Positions 18,813 to 27,555 of a DNA stretch of 64,000 nucleotides are shown here, piece after piece. Origin of the DNA: Paracoccaceae bacterium (GTDB taxonomy: Bacteria > Pseudomonadota > Alphaproteobacteria > Rhodobacterales > Rhodobacteraceae); the NCBI GenBank assembly GCA_020622085.1, contig JAHRYM010000001.1, positions 495,117 through 559,116 of the forward strand, read 5' to 3'. A program made the position numbers and the translations under genes. The notes beneath the pieces are model-generated. The model was not told where the DNA came from. It saw only the letters and a program-made list of their open reading frames with translations, and ran no database searches. Numbering within the stretch: position 1 is the stretch's first letter; each line of letters starts with the position of its first letter.

Positions 18813-18890
18813 TGGTCGGGCCGGTGAGATTCGAACTCACGACCTTCCGCCCCCCAGACGGACGCGCTAACCAGACTGCGCCACGGCCCG
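18813..18890 (-). tRNA. tRNA-Pro (anticodon GGG)
   Basis: Minus-strand cloverleaf: acceptor stem CGGGCCG paired with CGGCCCG, D arm, anticodon stem TCCGT/GCGGA around loop CTGGGGG giving anticodon GGG, and T arm containing GTTCGAATC. Discriminator A and CCA are encoded in the DNA (18813-18816 complement). It reads the CCC/CCU proline codons. Confidence 0.95.
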
Positions 18891-18957
18891 ACGCGGCGGT
18901 GTATAGGATGATTGTGCGTGGCGGGGCAAGCGGCAAATCGCATCGTGCACGAGAGTA

Positions 18958-19959
18958 TCAGTCCGCAGGTCCGATCACTTCGCTGCGGTCCGACAGCCGG
19001 ACGTGAAGCTTGCGGGCGCGTTCATAGATGGCCGTCAGTTCAGCCCGGTGATCCCTGGCCCGCACCGCCGTCATCGCCCGCAACATCCGCGCTGCGGGCA
19101 GGGGCGTTTCGTCGATCAGACCGGTATCAGGCCGGTGGCCCGCCCCGCCTTCATCGGCATGACCAGCGGAATTATCGGCGTCAGCTCGGGAGATCGCCTC
19201 ACTCTCGCCAGTCGCTCCTCCGGTTTCGGGCGTCAAGGTTGCGGGTGCGAGACCCTGGGGGGCCTGCACGCCCGGCACGAGGGGATCGGGGATGGCTGCG
19301 GCGGGCTCCGGTTCGCGGCCCTGCACACGGCCGATCGCAGTCACCATTCCGTAGCCCTGCCGCGGCAGAACCGGAACGTCGACGATCATCGGTGCCTCGT
19401 CCCCCGATGGGTCCGGCAGCAGCTGGGGAGCGGCGTTCGGGATATCGGGCGTTTCTGCGGCGGGCCAAAGCGGACTGGCCGGGGCCGCCAAGGCGGCCGT
19501 ATCGTCGACAAACGGAGAATGGCTGTCTGCGTCGTCATCGTCCGTGCCTTCTTTGAAGGCCATGATGCCGGTCGTGCCAAGGGGCAGATCCTCGTCGGCA
19601 GTTCGCGCGTCGGGTCGTTCGTCACGGGACGCCAGTTTCGGGCCGGAAGACCTGTCCACTGCCGCCATCGCGCCGATGGCTGCCATCACGTCAACGGGCG
19701 ACAGGGACGCGACGTGGGCCACGCCGCGTTCGCGCAGAATCTTCTGGACGCCCCGGATCGTCAGGCCGTCATCATGCAGCAACTGCTTGATCCCGGCCAG
19801 AAGCGCAACGTCCCCCGGCCGGTAATAGCGCCGCCCGCCCGCCCGCTTGATCGGCTTGATCTGCGTGAAGCGGCTTTCCCAGAAGCGAAGCACATGCGCC
19901 GGAGTGTCAAGCAGTTCGGACACCTCGCTGATGGTGCGGAACGCCTCTGCCGATTTCAC
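18958..19959 (-). CDS. MerR-family transcriptional regulator
   Basis: 333 residues. Residues 8-80 form a MerR-type winged-helix domain ([33 protein letters not shown]), followed by a long Pro/Ala/Asp-rich, low-complexity region and a helical C-terminus ([18 protein letters not shown]). No metal-binding cysteines are seen, so it is not a CueR/ZntR-type sensor. A MerR gene directly after ihfA is a common alphaproteobacterial arrangement; target genes are unknown. Only four bases separate it from ihfA. Confidence 0.85.
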   Translation of the reverse strand: MKSAEAFRTISEVSELLDTPAHVLRFWESRFTQIKPIKRAGGRRYYRPGDVALLAGIKQLLHDDGLTIRGVQKILRERGVAHVASLSPVDVMAAIGAMAAVDRSSGPKLASRDERPDARTADEDLPLGTTGIMAFKEGTDDDDADSHSPFVDDTAALAAPASPLWPAAETPDIPNAAPQLLPDPSGDEAPMIVDVPVLPRQGYGMVTAIGRVQGREPEPAAAIPDPLVPGVQAPQGLAPATLTPETGGATGESEAISRADADNSAGHADEGGAGHRPDTGLIDETPLPAARMLRAMTAVRARDHRAELTAIYERARKLHVRLSDRSEVIGPAD

Positions 19960-19963
19960 GCTG

Positions 19964-20266
19964 TCATCTCCGGTTCCCGTCAGCCACGCGATCCTTCATC
20001 AGGTGCGAGGGGCGGAAGGTCAGAACCCGGCGCGGATGGATCGGAACCTCGTCCCCGGTCTTGGGGTTGCGGCCGACCCGCGCGGCCTTTTCACGGACCG
20101 AAAACGTGCCGAAGGACGAAATCTTGACGCTTTCGCCACGCACGAGGGCGTCGGACATTTCCTGCAGGACGGTTTCAACAAGTTGCGCGGATTCGTTGCG
20201 CGACAGGCCCACTTCGCGGAAGACGGCCTCGCTCAGATCCATGCGCGTCAGAGTCTTTTCGCTCAT
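19964..20266 (-). CDS. ihfA: Integration host factor subunit alpha
   Basis: Nucleoid protein that sharply bends DNA as an alpha/beta heterodimer. The 100-residue product shows the HU/IHF fold and the arm/signature region [20 protein letters not shown]. The start at 20266 ([15 protein letters not shown]) fits family length; upstream in-frame codons reach into fabH and are not homologous. IHF commonly assists sigma-54 and other long-range promoters. Confidence 0.95.
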   Translation of the reverse strand: MSEKTLTRMDLSEAVFREVGLSRNESAQLVETVLQEMSDALVRGESVKISSFGTFSVREKAARVGRNPKTGDEVPIHPRRVLTFRPSHLMKDRVADGNRR

Positions 20267-20363
20267 TCCAATCCCCCGGATTTTTGCCAGAGGATGAGCG
20301 GTTTGAAATCCCGAGTCAATATCAACGACTTGACGGCCGATGTTCAGGGCCCCGCACCGGCGA

Positions 20364-21338
20364 TCACCAGCGCAGGACGACCGATCCCCAGGCAAGGCCG
20401 CCGCCGATCGCCTCGGTGACGATCAGATCGCCGGTCTTGATCTGTCCGCGCGCCTTGCCCACGGACAGCGCAAGGGGAATCGAGGCGGCCGAGGTGTTGC
20501 CGTGGTCCGAGACGGTGACGACCACGCGTTCCATCGGCACCTGCATCCGCTGCGCGGTGGCGGCGATGATCCGCAGGTTGGCCTGGTGCGGCACGATCCA
20601 GTCGACATCGCCGCTGCCAAGGCCGGCCTTTTCCAGCGCCGTGTGGGCAGTGGCGGCCAGCTTTTCGACGGCGTGGCGGAAGACGGCATTGCCCTGCATC
20701 CGCAGATGCCCGACCGTGCCGGTCGTCGAGGGGCCGCCATCGACATAAAGGATATCGCGTAACTGGCCGTCGCTGTGCAAATCGCTGGACAGGATGCCGC
20801 GGTCATCTGTGGTGCCGTTGCCCTCTTCGGCGTCAAGCACCAGGGCGCCGGCGCCATCGCCGAACAGCACGCAGGTGCCGCGGTCGTCCCGGTCGAGGAT
20901 GCGGCTGAAGGTTTCGGCGCCGATCACCAGAACCCGTTTCGCCTGGCCCGACAGGATCATCGCGTTGGCATTGGCGAGTGCGAAGATGAAGCCGGCGCAG
21001 ACGGCCTGCACGTCATAGGCGAAGCCGCCCGCCATGCCCAGCTTGGCCTGAACCATCGTTGCAACCGAAGGAAAGGTATAGTCGGGCGTCGAGGTGGCCA
21101 GCACGATAGCGTCGATCTGGTCCGCCGTCATGCCGGCATCGGCAAGCGCCGCCTTGGCGGCCACCGTGCCGAGGTCCGATGTGGTTTCGCCATCGGCGGC
21201 GAAGTGGCGCCGCTCGATCCCGGTGCGGGTGCGGATCCATTCATCGCTCGTGTCGAGGCGCGTTTCGAATTCGCTGTTGGGGACGACGCGTTCGGGAAGA
21301 TAATGGCCAACGCCACGGACGACGGCGCGAAGTGTCAT
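20364..21338 (-). CDS. fabH: 3-oxoacyl-ACP synthase III
   Basis: Initiates type II fatty acid synthesis by condensing acetyl-CoA with malonyl-ACP. 324 residues with the complete catalytic triad Cys114 (VQAVCAGF), His251 (IVPHQAN) and Asn281 (DHGNTSA), and the GGGLAWG C-terminal motif. ATGA overlap with the plsX stop implies translational coupling in a rpmF-plsX-fabH operon like that of E. coli. Confidence 0.95.
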   Translation of the reverse strand: MTLRAVVRGVGHYLPERVVPNSEFETRLDTSDEWIRTRTGIERRHFAADGETTSDLGTVAAKAALADAGMTADQIDAIVLATSTPDYTFPSVATMVQAKLGMAGGFAYDVQAVCAGFIFALANANAMILSGQAKRVLVIGAETFSRILDRDDRGTCVLFGDGAGALVLDAEEGNGTTDDRGILSSDLHSDGQLRDILYVDGGPSTTGTVGHLRMQGNAVFRHAVEKLAATAHTALEKAGLGSGDVDWIVPHQANLRIIAATAQRMQVPMERVVVTVSDHGNTSAASIPLALSVGKARGQIKTGDLIVTEAIGGGLAWGSVVLRW

Positions 21339-22471
21339 TCGATGTTCCCGTTCCCCACCTGACTTGCAGTGGCATCCTGCCCTGCCTGTGCGGCAGTGGC
21401 AACCCGTGCTGCAAGGCGGTCCTGAAATGCAGAAAGCGCCAAACGGGCCGCAAGGCTGATCGCGGCCGAGACGCCGGTTTCGTCGGAGGCCCCGTGGGAT
21501 TTCACGACCGTGCCGTTCAACCCCAGGAAAACGCCGCCATTGACCCGGCGCGGGTCGATGCGCATTTGCAGCCGGCGCAGCGACCGCAACGCCAGAAGCG
21601 CGGCAAAGCGCGACATGATCCCGACCGAAAAAGCGTCCTTGAGGCTGTCACCGACAAAGCGCGCCGTTCCCTCACCGGTCTTCAGCGCGATGTTCCCGGT
21701 AAAGCCGTCCGTCACGATCACGTCAACGCGAGAACCGGGCAGGTCGCCACCTTCGATGAAGCCCGCGTAATCGAAACCACCGGCCGCCGCGTGGCGGGCC
21801 AGCAGGTCGCCGGCCTCCTTCAGTTCGGCGCGGCCCTTGTGTTCCTCGGTGCCGACGTTCAGCAGTCCGACCCGGGGGCGGGCAACCGATAGCCCGTCAC
21901 GCGCATAGGCCGCGCCCATCATCGCATAGGCCAGAAGGTCGGACGGGTCGGCCCGGATGTCGGCGCCCACATCAAGCATGACATTGTAGCCTTGGGGGTT
22001 CTTCGAGGGCCAGAGACAGGCGATTGCCGGACGGTTCACGCCGGGCAATTTGCGCAGGCGCAGCATGGATACGGCCATCAGCGCGCCGGTATTGCCGCAG
22101 GACACCGCTGCGGCCGCCTGGCCATTCTCGACGCTGTCGATCGTCGACCACATCGAGGTGCCCTTGCCGTGGCGCATGACCTGACTGGGCTTGTCGTCCA
22201 TCGTCACCACGCCGCCGGCGTGGCAGATGGTGGTCCGCCCGGCAAGAACAGGGCGCCGCGCGACCAGCCGCAAGAGTTCGGGCTCGGGGCCGTGGACGAT
22301 GAAGTGGATTGCAGGGGTCGACTGGGCGCAAATGGCCATGCCGGCGACAACCGCCGCCGGCCCAAGATCGCCGCCCATCGCGTCGACCGAAATCACCACC
22401 TTGCCGTCGGCGCGGGGGCTGGAATCCCCGCCGGTCGAGCCATCTGCCGCTGGATCACGAGCGGGTGCCAT
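21335..22471 (-). CDS. plsX: Phosphate acyltransferase PlsX
   Basis: Makes acyl-phosphate from acyl-ACP for phospholipid synthesis by PlsY. 378 residues with the N-terminal ISVDAMGGDLGP segment, CGNTGALMAVS and DVGADIRADPSDLLAYA motifs. The first ~22 residues (proline/serine-rich) precede the conserved domain and the true start may be later, but no better ATG exists before VISVDAMGGD. Between rpmF and fabH. Confidence 0.93.
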   Translation of the reverse strand: MAPARDPAADGSTGGDSSPRADGKVVISVDAMGGDLGPAAVVAGMAICAQSTPAIHFIVHGPEPELLRLVARRPVLAGRTTICHAGGVVTMDDKPSQVMRHGKGTSMWSTIDSVENGQAAAAVSCGNTGALMAVSMLRLRKLPGVNRPAIACLWPSKNPQGYNVMLDVGADIRADPSDLLAYAMMGAAYARDGLSVARPRVGLLNVGTEEHKGRAELKEAGDLLARHAAAGGFDYAGFIEGGDLPGSRVDVIVTDGFTGNIALKTGEGTARFVGDSLKDAFSVGIMSRFAALLALRSLRRLQMRIDPRRVNGGVFLGLNGTVVKSHGASDETGVSAAISLAARLALSAFQDRLAARVATAAQAGQDATASQVGNGNIE

Positions 22472-22494
22472 GGGCAGTTCGACCGGAGCGCGGC

Positions 22495-22701
22495 TTACGC
22501 CGCGTCTTCGTCCAGATCGACTTCGGCAGTCTGCGCGACGACTTCACGATCGTCATAGTGGCCGCAGGCGCCGCAGACATGGTGCGGGCGCTTCAGTTCG
22601 CCACAGTTCGAGCATTCATGCGGATTGCCGGCGACCAGCGCATCATGTGCGCGGCGCATATTGCGGCGGGACCGCGTGGTGCGGTTCTGAGGGACGGCCA
22701 T
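22495..22701 (-). CDS. rpmF: 50S ribosomal protein L32
   Basis: 68-residue ribosomal protein with the family opening [19 protein letters not shown] and two zinc-ribbon cysteine pairs (CSNC and CGAC). First gene of the rpmF-plsX-fabH-ihfA-merR run, 23 bases before plsX; this links ribosome and membrane-lipid synthesis transcriptionally. Confidence 0.97.
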   Translation of the reverse strand: MAVPQNRTTRSRRNMRRAHDALVAGNPHECSNCGELKRPHHVCGACGHYDDREVVAQTAEVDLDEDAA

Positions 22702-22806
22702 GTCTCAACCTCGGGTTACTGGGGGCAAGGCCCCGATTTTCCTGGGTTTTCGTCACTGGTTGCCAAGCGCCCCCGGGTGCGAACCCAAACATCATGCGAG
22801 GCCGGG

Positions 22807-22834
22807 ACCATACTGGGATTCTTCGCGGGTGCAA
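22807..22834 (-). promoter_or_regulatory. Possible sigma-70 promoter for rpmF-plsX-fabH
   Basis: On the minus strand TTGCAC (complement of 22829-22834) is followed after 16 bases by TATGGT (complement of 22807-22812), about 105 bases ahead of the rpmF start. Match is moderate; assigned mainly from position. Confidence 0.4.
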
Positions 22835-22858
22835 GCCCTTTTTGGGCATGGCACAAGG

Positions 22859-24334
22859 TCATCCGGGAATGACCTGATCATAGGGCCCGACGTCGGGCTC
22901 GGTGCGCAGGATCGCATCGGTTGCGGCGAAGATCGCGCGCAGGTCGGCAGGACCATCGGGGCTTTCGCAGACCACGACAAGATTCGGAGTGTTGGATGAG
23001 GCACGGATCAGCGTCCAGCCGCCATGATCCAGAATCACCCGCGCGCCGTTCACGGTGACGACATCGGTAATCCGTCGCCCGGCAAGCGGCTCGGCTGCCG
23101 CCTGCATGTTCCGAAGCCGGGCCGTCAGCCGATCCACGAGGGCATATTTCCGCTCGTCCGGGCAGGTGGGCGACATGGTGGGCGATGTCCAGCTTTGTGG
23201 CAGTTGCGCCACCAGATCGGACAGGCGCCTGCCGGACCCGTCGATCCGGCGCAGGATATGGGAGGCAATGGTCAGAGCGCAGTCGTATCCATTGCCCAGG
23301 GGCGGGTTCAGGTAGTAATGCGCCGATTTCTCGAACCCCGCCAAGGCCCCGGTGTCGCGCAGGCGCCGCTTCATGTAACTGTGGCCGGTGGGGCCGTATT
23401 CCACCGTGGCGCCCGCGGCGCGCAGCACCGGATCGGTGGCGAACAGGCCCGTCGATTTCACATCGGCGATGAAATGGGCGCCCGGATGATCGTGAACCCA
23501 GCCCCGGGCCAGGATCAGCCCCATCTTGTCGGCTGGCACCTCGTGCCCCCGGTCGTCGACCACGCCGCAGCGGTCGCCGTCGCCGTCGAAGCCGAGCGCA
23601 AGGTCGGCCCCGCTTTCGTGGACCGAACGGGCCATGTCGCTCAGCATGTCCAGCGATTCCGGGTTGGGGTTGTAATGCGGGAATGTGGGGTCCAGCGTCG
23701 TGTGCAGCGGGATCACGACCGCGCCCAACCGTTCCAGAAGCGCGGGCGCGAAGGCGCCGGCGGTGCCGTTGCCGGTGGCGCAGACGACGCGCAGCGGCCG
23801 GTTCAGGCGCGGGCCACGGGCAAGCGCGTCCAGCCACACGTCGCGCAGGTGCGGGACCGGGGCCCAGCTGCCGCCGGGAGCGGCGCTCGCCTCGCCCGAC
23901 AGGATGATGGCGCGCAGGTCCGTCATGTCTTCCCTGCCGTGGGTCAGGGGTGGGATGAAACCCAGCTTCACCCCTGTCCAGCCATTCGGGTTGTGGCTTG
24001 CCGTCACCATGGCGACGGCGTCGATTTCCAGATGGTCCCGGGCGAAGTAGGCGAGGGGCGAGACGACGGTGCCGATATCGCTGACCGCAATCCCGCCGCG
24101 GATCAGGCCAAGGATCAGCGCCTGTTTCACGGCCAGCGAATAGCTGCGGAAATCGCAGCCCACGACGATCCTGGGGGCAATCCCGGCGCGGCGCATCTGG
24201 GTGGCGATGCCAAGGCCCACCTCCGCCATGCCGGGCAGGTTGACCTCGGACGGGTAGCGCCAGCGCAGGTCGTATTCCCGAAAGCCCGAAGCGGCGGTCA
24301 GCGGCGGCTGGATCGGGTCGAACGCCTCAGACAC
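22859..24334 (-). CDS. Phosphomannomutase/phosphoglucomutase
   Basis: Alpha-D-phosphohexomutase (AlgC/ManB type) interconverting hexose 6- and 1-phosphates for nucleotide-sugar supply. 491 residues: phosphoserine loop TASHNPNGWTGVK near 109-121, metal loop GFDGDGDRCG near 242-251, sugar-binding GYDCALTIAS region and the C-terminal phosphate-binding IRASSNTPN. It overlaps kdsA by eight bases and follows the capsule-export genes on the same strand, so it probably feeds surface polysaccharide synthesis. Confidence 0.9.
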   Translation of the reverse strand: MSEAFDPIQPPLTAASGFREYDLRWRYPSEVNLPGMAEVGLGIATQMRRAGIAPRIVVGCDFRSYSLAVKQALILGLIRGGIAVSDIGTVVSPLAYFARDHLEIDAVAMVTASHNPNGWTGVKLGFIPPLTHGREDMTDLRAIILSGEASAAPGGSWAPVPHLRDVWLDALARGPRLNRPLRVVCATGNGTAGAFAPALLERLGAVVIPLHTTLDPTFPHYNPNPESLDMLSDMARSVHESGADLALGFDGDGDRCGVVDDRGHEVPADKMGLILARGWVHDHPGAHFIADVKSTGLFATDPVLRAAGATVEYGPTGHSYMKRRLRDTGALAGFEKSAHYYLNPPLGNGYDCALTIASHILRRIDGSGRRLSDLVAQLPQSWTSPTMSPTCPDERKYALVDRLTARLRNMQAAAEPLAGRRITDVVTVNGARVILDHGGWTLIRASSNTPNLVVVCESPDGPADLRAIFAATDAILRTEPDVGPYDQVIPG

Positions 24335-25169
24335 GGACGGGATCGGCCTTGGCGACGCGGTCGATGGCCATCAGCGTTTCAAGCAGTCGCGGCATCTGGT
24401 CGAGCGGGATCATGTTCGGCCCGTCCGAGGGCGCGGTATCGGGCGCCTCGTGGGTTTCGATGAAGACGCCCGCAATGCCCAGCGCCACCGCCGACCGCGC
24501 CATCGCGGGGGCGAATTCGCGCTGCCCGCCGCTGGCGCCGCCAAGCCCGCCCGGTTGCTGGACGGAATGGGTCGCGTCCATGATGACGGGATAGCCGGTC
24601 CGCGCCATGGTGGGCAGGGACCGCATGTCGGCGACAAGGGTGTTGTAGCCGAAGCTGACGCCGCGTTCGGTCAGGAGGATGCGGGTGTTGCCGGTGCTTT
24701 CGACCTTGGCCGCGACATTGGCCATATCCCAGGGCGCAAGGAACTGGCCCTTCTTGATATTGACCGCGCAGCCGGTCTCCCCGGCGGCGATCAGAAGATC
24801 GGTCTGGCGGCAGAGGAAGGCCGGAATCTGGATCACATCGACCACCGCCGCCGCCGCCCGCGCCTGTTCGGCGTCGTGGATGTCGGTCAGGACCGGCAGG
24901 CCCATGCTGGTCCGAAGGTCGGACAGGATCTTCAGCCCCGCGTCGATCCCCACGCCGCGTTTCCCTGAAAGCGACGTGCGGTTGGCCTTGTCATAGCTGG
25001 CCTTGAAGACGAATTGCGCCCCCACGGCGGCGCAGGCCTCGGCCATCCGGCCGGCGATCATCCGGGCATGGTCGGCCGATTCCAGCTGGCAAGGCCCGGC
25101 GATGACCGTCAGGGGGCGGTCGTTGCCGACGGTCAGCCCGCCGAGTGTCACATCCGTCATCAATGTCAT
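24327..25169 (-). CDS. kdsA: 3-deoxy-8-phosphooctulonate synthase
   Basis: Condenses arabinose 5-phosphate with phosphoenolpyruvate to Kdo 8-phosphate, precursor of Kdo in lipopolysaccharide and in the Kdo linker of ABC-exported capsules. 280 residues with AGPCQLES, KASYDKANRTS and DATHSVQQPGG motifs. ATG at 25169 or the one at 25160 could be used. Its place between capsule-export genes and a phosphohexomutase suggests supply of Kdo for capsule as well as lipid A core. Confidence 0.95.
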   Translation of the reverse strand: MTLMTDVTLGGLTVGNDRPLTVIAGPCQLESADHARMIAGRMAEACAAVGAQFVFKASYDKANRTSLSGKRGVGIDAGLKILSDLRTSMGLPVLTDIHDAEQARAAAAVVDVIQIPAFLCRQTDLLIAAGETGCAVNIKKGQFLAPWDMANVAAKVESTGNTRILLTERGVSFGYNTLVADMRSLPTMARTGYPVIMDATHSVQQPGGLGGASGGQREFAPAMARSAVALGIAGVFIETHEAPDTAPSDGPNMIPLDQMPRLLETLMAIDRVAKADPVRV

Positions 25170-25179
25170 CTGGACCGCC

Positions 25180-26739
25180 CTAGGTGGAAACCTGTTCGCG
25201 CAGGATCGCTGCCGTCAGCGACAGCATCAGGTAAATGCCACTGAAGATGAGCAAGGCCAAGGCCGTGTTTTCAAGAGCCCGCGGATAGGTGGCGGCATCC
25301 GGCGCGATCGGAGATACGCCCATCGAAAGATACCGCGTCTGGCGATTGGCTTCGATCCGGGCGGTTTCCATCTGCTGAAGCGCCTGCGCCAGCATCAGTT
25401 GCCGGCTGGTCAGTTCGCCCTCGGCGATGCGCAACTGCCCGGTCACGGCCGCAAGGGACGCGTTCTCTCCCTGATCGTTGGTCAGGCCGGCGCGCAGATC
25501 GGCAACCGTGGCCCTGAGCCGGGTGATATCGGCCCGGGTGCCCTCGACACGCGCCGCATTCGGCTGGGGATTGTCCAGAAGTGCCTGAAGTTCAAGCTCC
25601 TTCTTGCGAAGATGACCCTCGAAGGTGGCGACCTGCGACATGATCAACCCGGTTTCCGTGCCCGGATCCAGTATGCCCACCTTCTGCTGCAGGTCCAGAA
25701 CGGCGGCCTGTGCGGCCCGCACCTTCCGCTCGGCGTCGGCATAACCTTCGTGGGCGTCCTTCATCTGGGCTTCGCGCAGGCGAAGGGAAAGCCGGTCGAC
25801 CTGTTCTTCGGCATAGTGGATCAGCCGTTCGGCGAAGGATTGGCTGAGGTGGGGATCGGGTGTGATCACCTCCATCTTGATGATGCCTTCGGTCGGGTCA
25901 TAGGCGATCTTCACGTGGTCCTGATAGACGCCAAAGGCATCTTCGGTGGTGGCATCCGGGGCCAGCCGCTGCAGAGGGTCTATTGCGGGGGCGGAAAAGG
26001 CAGCGCGAAACCCCAGATCCCGGTCGAGCCGCAGCATTGCATCACGCGACTGAAGGTAACTTTGCACGGTGATCGAATCCTGTGACGTGGCGAATTGGGT
26101 GCCCTTGAAGAAGCCGCCCAGGTTGCCCATCGCCGTGCTTTCGGCCTGCTGGATCACGAAGGCCGATTGCGTGGCATACATCGGCGTTGCGTAGATGAAA
26201 TAGTAGATACCGGCGAGAAAGGTCGGGATCAGGACAAAGGCCACCAGCCGTGCCGCCAGGTAGCCAAGCTGCCGGCGGCGGCGGCGGATGATGTCGCGCT
26301 GGATGCGCATGATGTGATCGACGCGCGCGCCGTCGTCGATCAGCGTCGGGGGCGGCGGCGGGGTCAGGGCCAGAGGCAGGCGAACGGGTGCCGCCCCTTC
26401 AGGCGGGATTTCCGGCGGCGCCAACGCCTCGGCGGCGGCCCCGCGCCGGACGGGGTCGATACCGCTCTGACGCAGTTTCAGCACCGCCTCGAATTCCGAC
26501 GAACAGGAAAGGCCATGGTTTGCCGCCAGCCGCCGCGCCATGCGCAATTGCCGGGGCGACAGGCCCTCGGCCTCGATCGCCGACAGCGCCTCTGCGGTAT
26601 CGACCTCGGGCAGGGTCACGGGATCGGGAGGGGGCCGGCCGCTCCGGTCCGGGCGGGACGCAATGTCGCCGCTGCCCCCCGCAGAGGCTGCGGCGGGTTT
26701 GCGGATCCGGTATCGTGCGGCGCTAGTCGGAGTAATCAT
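25180..26739 (-). CDS. KpsE/BexC-like capsule export inner-membrane protein
   Basis: 519 residues. A proline-rich N-terminal cytoplasmic region of about 170 residues, with a helical unit LSPRQLRMARRLAANHGL, precedes the first membrane helix (LVAFVLIPTFLAGIYYFIYA). A long periplasmic coiled-coil part follows (DVHVKIAYDPTEG region, then heptad-rich 330-480), and a second helix lies near the C-terminus. This is the polysaccharide co-polymerase topology of KpsE, which links the ABC exporter to the outer-membrane channel. ATG at 26739 overlaps the upstream ABC gene by 17 bases, indicating coupled translation. Confidence 0.8.
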   Translation of the reverse strand: MITPTSAARYRIRKPAAASAGGSGDIASRPDRSGRPPPDPVTLPEVDTAEALSAIEAEGLSPRQLRMARRLAANHGLSCSSEFEAVLKLRQSGIDPVRRGAAAEALAPPEIPPEGAAPVRLPLALTPPPPPTLIDDGARVDHIMRIQRDIIRRRRRQLGYLAARLVAFVLIPTFLAGIYYFIYATPMYATQSAFVIQQAESTAMGNLGGFFKGTQFATSQDSITVQSYLQSRDAMLRLDRDLGFRAAFSAPAIDPLQRLAPDATTEDAFGVYQDHVKIAYDPTEGIIKMEVITPDPHLSQSFAERLIHYAEEQVDRLSLRLREAQMKDAHEGYADAERKVRAAQAAVLDLQQKVGILDPGTETGLIMSQVATFEGHLRKKELELQALLDNPQPNAARVEGTRADITRLRATVADLRAGLTNDQGENASLAAVTGQLRIAEGELTSRQLMLAQALQQMETARIEANRQTRYLSMGVSPIAPDAATYPRALENTALALLIFSGIYLMLSLTAAILREQVST

Positions 26740-27391
26740 AAAGCCGCTTCGCTTCTTCCAGCGTGTCGAAGAACTGCATCCTGCCATCGCACAGGACTGC
26801 GGCCCGCTGGCAGTAGGTTTCAAGAACCCTTGCCTGATGCGACACCACCACCACGGTCGCCTCGCTCAGCCGGTCGCGCAGGATCGATCCGGCCCTCCGG
26901 TTGAAGGCCACATCAGAACTGGACGGCATGCCTTCGTCGATCAGGTAAAGGTCGAATTCCAGCGCCAGCATCAGCGCAAAGGTAAAGCGTGTCCGCATGC
27001 CGGAACTGTAGGTCGTGACCGGCCGATCGAAATATTCGGCGATGTCGGTCAGCCAGCGGCAGAAGGCCTGGATATAGTCCGGGTCAAGCCCATAAAGCCG
27101 CGCGATGTGGCGGCTGTTCTCGGCAGCGGAATGGCGGTTGTTGATGCCGCCCATGAAGCCCAGCGGGAACGAGACGCGGCAATGACGGCGGACCTTGCCT
27201 TCGTCGGGCTTCTCGAGCCCCGCCATCATGTTGACGATGGTGGTCTTGCCCGTGCCGTTGCGGGCAAGGATGCCCAGCGATTGGCCCCTTTCGATGCGGA
27301 AACTCGCCCCGTCAAGGATCACCTTGCGGGTTTCGCCGGTCCAGAACGATTTGCTGACGTTCTCGAATTCAAGCATCTTCCGGATCGCCAC
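26723..27391 (-). CDS. KpsT-like capsule polysaccharide ABC transporter ATP-binding protein
   Basis: 222 residues, typical for KpsT/BexA. Walker A is GILARNGTGKTT (40-51), the signature is YSSGMRTR rather than LSGGQ, and Walker B is LYLIDEGM; these variants are characteristic of polysaccharide-exporting ABC ATPases. Start is GTG at 27391 or, with CGGAAG very close, ATG at 27376. The cognate permease (KpsM) is not next to it: the upstream gene is nhaA, which ends 165 bases away. Confidence 0.85.
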   Translation of the reverse strand: MAIRKMLEFENVSKSFWTGETRKVILDGASFRIERGQSLGILARNGTGKTTIVNMMAGLEKPDEGKVRRHCRVSFPLGFMGGINNRHSAAENSRHIARLYGLDPDYIQAFCRWLTDIAEYFDRPVTTYSSGMRTRFTFALMLALEFDLYLIDEGMPSSSDVAFNRRAGSILRDRLSEATVVVVSHQARVLETYCQRAAVLCDGRMQFFDTLEEAKRLYDYSD

Positions 27392-27432
27392 TGCCCCGCC
27401 GACCTGCCCGGACTGTCGTCAGCCGGGTGGCC

Positions 27433-27472
27433 ATGCTATCTTTTGATCATCATTATGACCCAAAGATAGCAT
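27433..27472. promoter_or_regulatory. 11-bp inverted repeat upstream of the capsule-export genes
   Basis: ATGCTATCTTT (27433-27443) and AAAGATAGCAT (27462-27472) are perfect inverted copies separated by 18 AT-rich bases, between the end of nhaA and the start of the kpsT-like gene. No T run fits a terminator in either direction, so an operator for a dimeric or paired regulator is more likely. Confidence 0.5.
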
Positions 27473-27555
27473 CAAGAACAACAACGATCAGCCGGCGCCC
27501 GTGCAAAAGCCCAACCCGGCGTTCCGGCCCCGCCGATCACCGGTCGCTTGCCGGC

